Positions 4,494 to 6,428 of a DNA stretch of 6,428 nt are shown piece by piece. Position 1 is the stretch's first letter. The number at the start of each line of letters is the position of its first letter. Both the position numbers and the translations under genes were made by a program. The DNA is from Clostridia bacterium (GTDB lineage: Bacteria; Bacillota; Clostridia; Oscillospirales; CAG-272). The notes beneath the pieces are model-generated. The model did no database searches. It worked only from the letters and a program-made list of their open reading frames with translations, and had not been told where the DNA came from. Location of the stretch: assembly GCA_017612655.1 (NCBI GenBank), contig JAGAFM010000107.1, positions 1 to 6,428 of the forward strand, given 5' to 3'.

Positions 4494-6428
4494 TTATCTT
4501 CCCAGGGCGTCCTTGTGAGAGAGATTCAGTCTTCCTCTTTCGTCCACACCGAGGAACTTGACGAGCATCTTATCTCCCACCTGGCAGACGTCTTCGACCT
4601 GCTCGACGCGGTTCGGGGCAAGCTTCGAGATATGAACGAGCCCTTCGCACTTTGGAGCGATCTCCACGAACGCGCCGATCGGGATGATTCTCGTAACAAC
4701 TCCCTCGTAGATTGCGCCGGGAATCGGTTCGAAGAGGATTTCGTCGATCATGGCTTTCGCCGCAGCGATCGCCGCCTTGTCGATGGCGGAGATATAAATG
4801 GTTCCGTCTTCCTCAATGTCCACCTTCGCACCGGATTCGGCTACGATCTTCTGAATGACCTTGCCGCCCGTTCCGATCACTTCGCGGATCTTGTCCTGCT
4901 TGATCTGCATGGTAAACATCTTGGGTGCGAACTCGGAGACCTCGGCTCTCGGCTTGTCGATCGCCTTGAGAAGCACATTGTCGATGATGTAGTCGCGTCC
5001 CTTATGGGTAACTTCGAGCGCTTCGCGGATGATCGCGGGCGTCAGGCCGTCGATCTTCAGGTCCATCTGGATGGCGGTGATTCCCTTATGGGTTCCTGCC
5101 ACCTTGAAGTCCATATCGCCGTAGAAGTCCTCGAGACCCTGGATGTCGAGCATCGTCATAAAGGAGCCGTCCTCTTCGGTAATCAAACCGCAGGAGATTC
5201 CGGCAACCGGATCCTTGATCGGAACACCGGCGTCCATCAGAGCGAGAGTGGAACCGCAGATCGAAGCCTGGGAGGTGGAACCGTTCGAGGAAACGACCTC
5301 GGAAACCAGGCGGATCGCGTAGGGGAATTCCTCCACCGAGGGGAGAACCGGAACGAGAGCCCGCTCGGCGAGCGCTCCGTGACCGATCTCACGTCTGCCG
5401 GGGCCGCGGGAAGCCTTGGCTTCGCCGGTCGAATAGCCGGGCATGTTGTAGTGATGCATGTAGCGCTTGGACTCTTCGTCGTCGATTCCGTCCAGAAGCT
5501 GAATATCGGACATCGAGCCGAGAGTGGCGGCGGTCAGCACCTGGGTCTGTCCGCGGGTGAAAAGGCCGGAGCCGTGGACTCTGGGAAGCAGTCCGACTTC
5601 CGCGGCGAGAGGACGCATCTCGTCCATCCGTCTGCCGTCGACCCTCTTCTTGTCGACCAGAAGCCATCTGCGTACGATCTTCTTCTGAATCTTGTAGATC
5701 AGTTCCTCATAGACGCTCTCCAGTTCCGGATACTCTTCGGAGAATTCGGCGAGAATCTTCTCGCGGACCGGCTGCATTCTGGCGTCGCGGACGTTCTTGT
5801 CGTCGGTATCCAGCGCTGCCATGACGTCCTGTTCGCAGAAAGCGAAAACTTTGTCGAACATGTCGTGATCCAGTTCGCCGGAAGCGTACTCGAATTTCGG
5901 TTTCCCGACGTTGGCGACGATCGCGTCGATGAACGAGCAGAGTTTCTTGATTTCCTCATGGGCGAGCATGATTGCGTTGAACATATCCTCGTCGGATACT
6001 TCTTTTGCGCCTGCCTCGATCATGACCACTTTTTCCTTCGAACCGGCAACCGTCAGCTCAAGGGTGGACTTTTCCCGGTCGGCGGCAGAGGGGTTGATGA
6101 CGAACTTGCCGTCCACCATGCCCACGAACACGCCGGCAATCGGGCCGTTCCAAGGAATGTCGGAAATGGAAAGAGCGATGGACGCGCCGATCATGGCGGT
6201 AATTTCCGGAGAGCAGTCGCTGTCGACGGACATGACCGTCAGGGAGATGCAGATGTCGTTGCGCAGATCCTTCGGGAACAGAGGACGGATCGGACGGTCG
6301 ATCACACGGGAAGTAAGAACCGCTTTCTCCGTCGGCTTGCCCTCGCGGCGGAGATATCCGCCGGGAATCCGGCCGACCGAGTACATTCTTTCTTCGAAAT
6401 CGACGGACAGAGGGAGAAAATCGATTCC
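4494..6428 (-). CDS. pnp: Polyribonucleotide nucleotidyltransferase (PNPase), lacking its N-terminus in this window
   Basis: PNPase degrades RNA 3' to 5' by phosphorolysis and works as a trimer in RNA turnover. The window holds the last 644 residues; about 50 N-terminal residues lie beyond the right edge. The frame is open to 6428, beginning GIDFLPLSVDFEERM, so the ATG at 6386 is internal. The first RNase PH core contains GRIPGGYLRREG and IDRPIRPLFP. A helical linker follows at about 175-255. The second core begins near 260 (KKRVDGRRMDEMRPL) and has RREIGHGALAERAL, SSNGSTSQASICG and GDMDFKVAG (437-445), then AIQMDLK. The KH domain has its RNA-binding GTGG loop at 519-522. The S1 domain occupies about 573-640 (YEGVVTRIIPIGAFVEI to LNLSHKDAL). 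The protein stops right after S1 with no extended acidic tail. All expected domains are present and in order. Confidence 0.98.
   Translation of the reverse strand, partial: GIDFLPLSVDFEERMYSVGRIPGGYLRREGKPTEKAVLTSRVIDRPIRPLFPKDLRNDICISLTVMSVDSDCSPEITAMIGASIALSISDIPWNGPIAGVFVGMVDGKFVINPSAADREKSTLELTVAGSKEKVVMIEAGAKEVSDEDMFNAIMLAHEEIKKLCSFIDAIVANVGKPKFEYASGELDHDMFDKVFAFCEQDVMAALDTDDKNVRDARMQPVREKILAEFSEEYPELESVYEELIYKIQKKIVRRWLLVDKKRVDGRRMDEMRPLAAEVGLLPRVHGSGLFTRGQTQVLTAATLGSMSDIQLLDGIDDEESKRYMHHYNMPGYSTGEAKASRGPGRREIGHGALAERALVPVLPSVEEFPYAIRLVSEVVSSNGSTSQASICGSTLALMDAGVPIKDPVAGISCGLITEEDGSFMTMLDIQGLEDFYGDMDFKVAGTHKGITAIQMDLKIDGLTPAIIREALEVTHKGRDYIIDNVLLKAIDKPRAEVSEFAPKMFTMQIKQDKIREVIGTGGKVIQKIVAESGAKVDIEEDGTIYISAIDKAAIAAAKAMIDEILFEPIPGAIYEGVVTRIIPIGAFVEIAPKCEGLVHISKLAPNRVEQVEDVCQVGDKMLVKFLGVDERGRLNLSHKDALGR

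Noticed and set aside
6384..6386. ATG at 6386 as the pnp start
   Set aside because: The upstream in-frame codons encode the conserved PNPase segment FLPLSVDFEERM, so this Met is internal and the gene simply leaves the window.

Overview
The window reads as an ordinary chromosomal stretch from an anaerobic bacterium. All six genes lie on the minus strand, so transcription runs from high to low coordinates. Strong AGGAG-type ribosome sites, a near-consensus sigma-70/sigma-A promoter, an oxygen-sensitive class III ribonucleotide reductase with its radical-SAM activase, and a moderately GC-rich coding style together suggest an anaerobic Firmicute (Clostridia-like). This placement is inferred from gene content and style, not from a marker gene.

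In transcription order the layout is as follows. (1) 6428-4494 is pnp, polynucleotide phosphorylase; its N-terminus (roughly 50 residues) lies outside the window. A long imperfect hairpin follows its stop codon. (2) 4362-3526 is a metal-dependent hydrolase of the amidohydrolase-2 / L-fuconolactonase-like group, preceded by a good -10 box. (3) 3429-2434 is a DUF4349-type exported, probably lipid-anchored protein with a coiled coil and a C-terminal membrane helix. (4) 2427-1546 is a ten-helix EamA/DMT-family transporter that starts 6 nt after the previous stop. A clear intrinsic terminator follows at about 1489-1459. (5) 1324-623 is an NrdG2-type radical-SAM activase, and (6) 553-1 is the N-terminal part of nrdD, anaerobic ribonucleoside-triphosphate reductase, running off the left edge.

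Functionally, nrdG and nrdD form a two-gene unit: NrdG uses an iron-sulfur cluster and S-adenosylmethionine to install the glycyl radical on NrdD, which makes deoxynucleotides without oxygen. A TTGACA-N17-TAAAAT promoter starts this unit just upstream of nrdG. It gives a leader of only about 34 nt, which settles the nrdG start. The DUF4349 protein and the transporter look co-transcribed. pnp and the hydrolase are probably separate units. No stretch over 300 nt lacks a gene; the longest gap (1325-1545, 221 nt) holds the terminator and the nrdG promoter.

I found no tRNA, rRNA, mobile element, CRISPR array, or defence or biosynthetic system, and nothing I would call a new system. The observations worth a second look are small regulatory structures: a three-codon upstream ORF overlapping the nrdG start, an inter-gene hairpin before nrdD, a structured pnp 3' end without a U-tract, and a 10-bp palindrome upstream of the nrd promoter.
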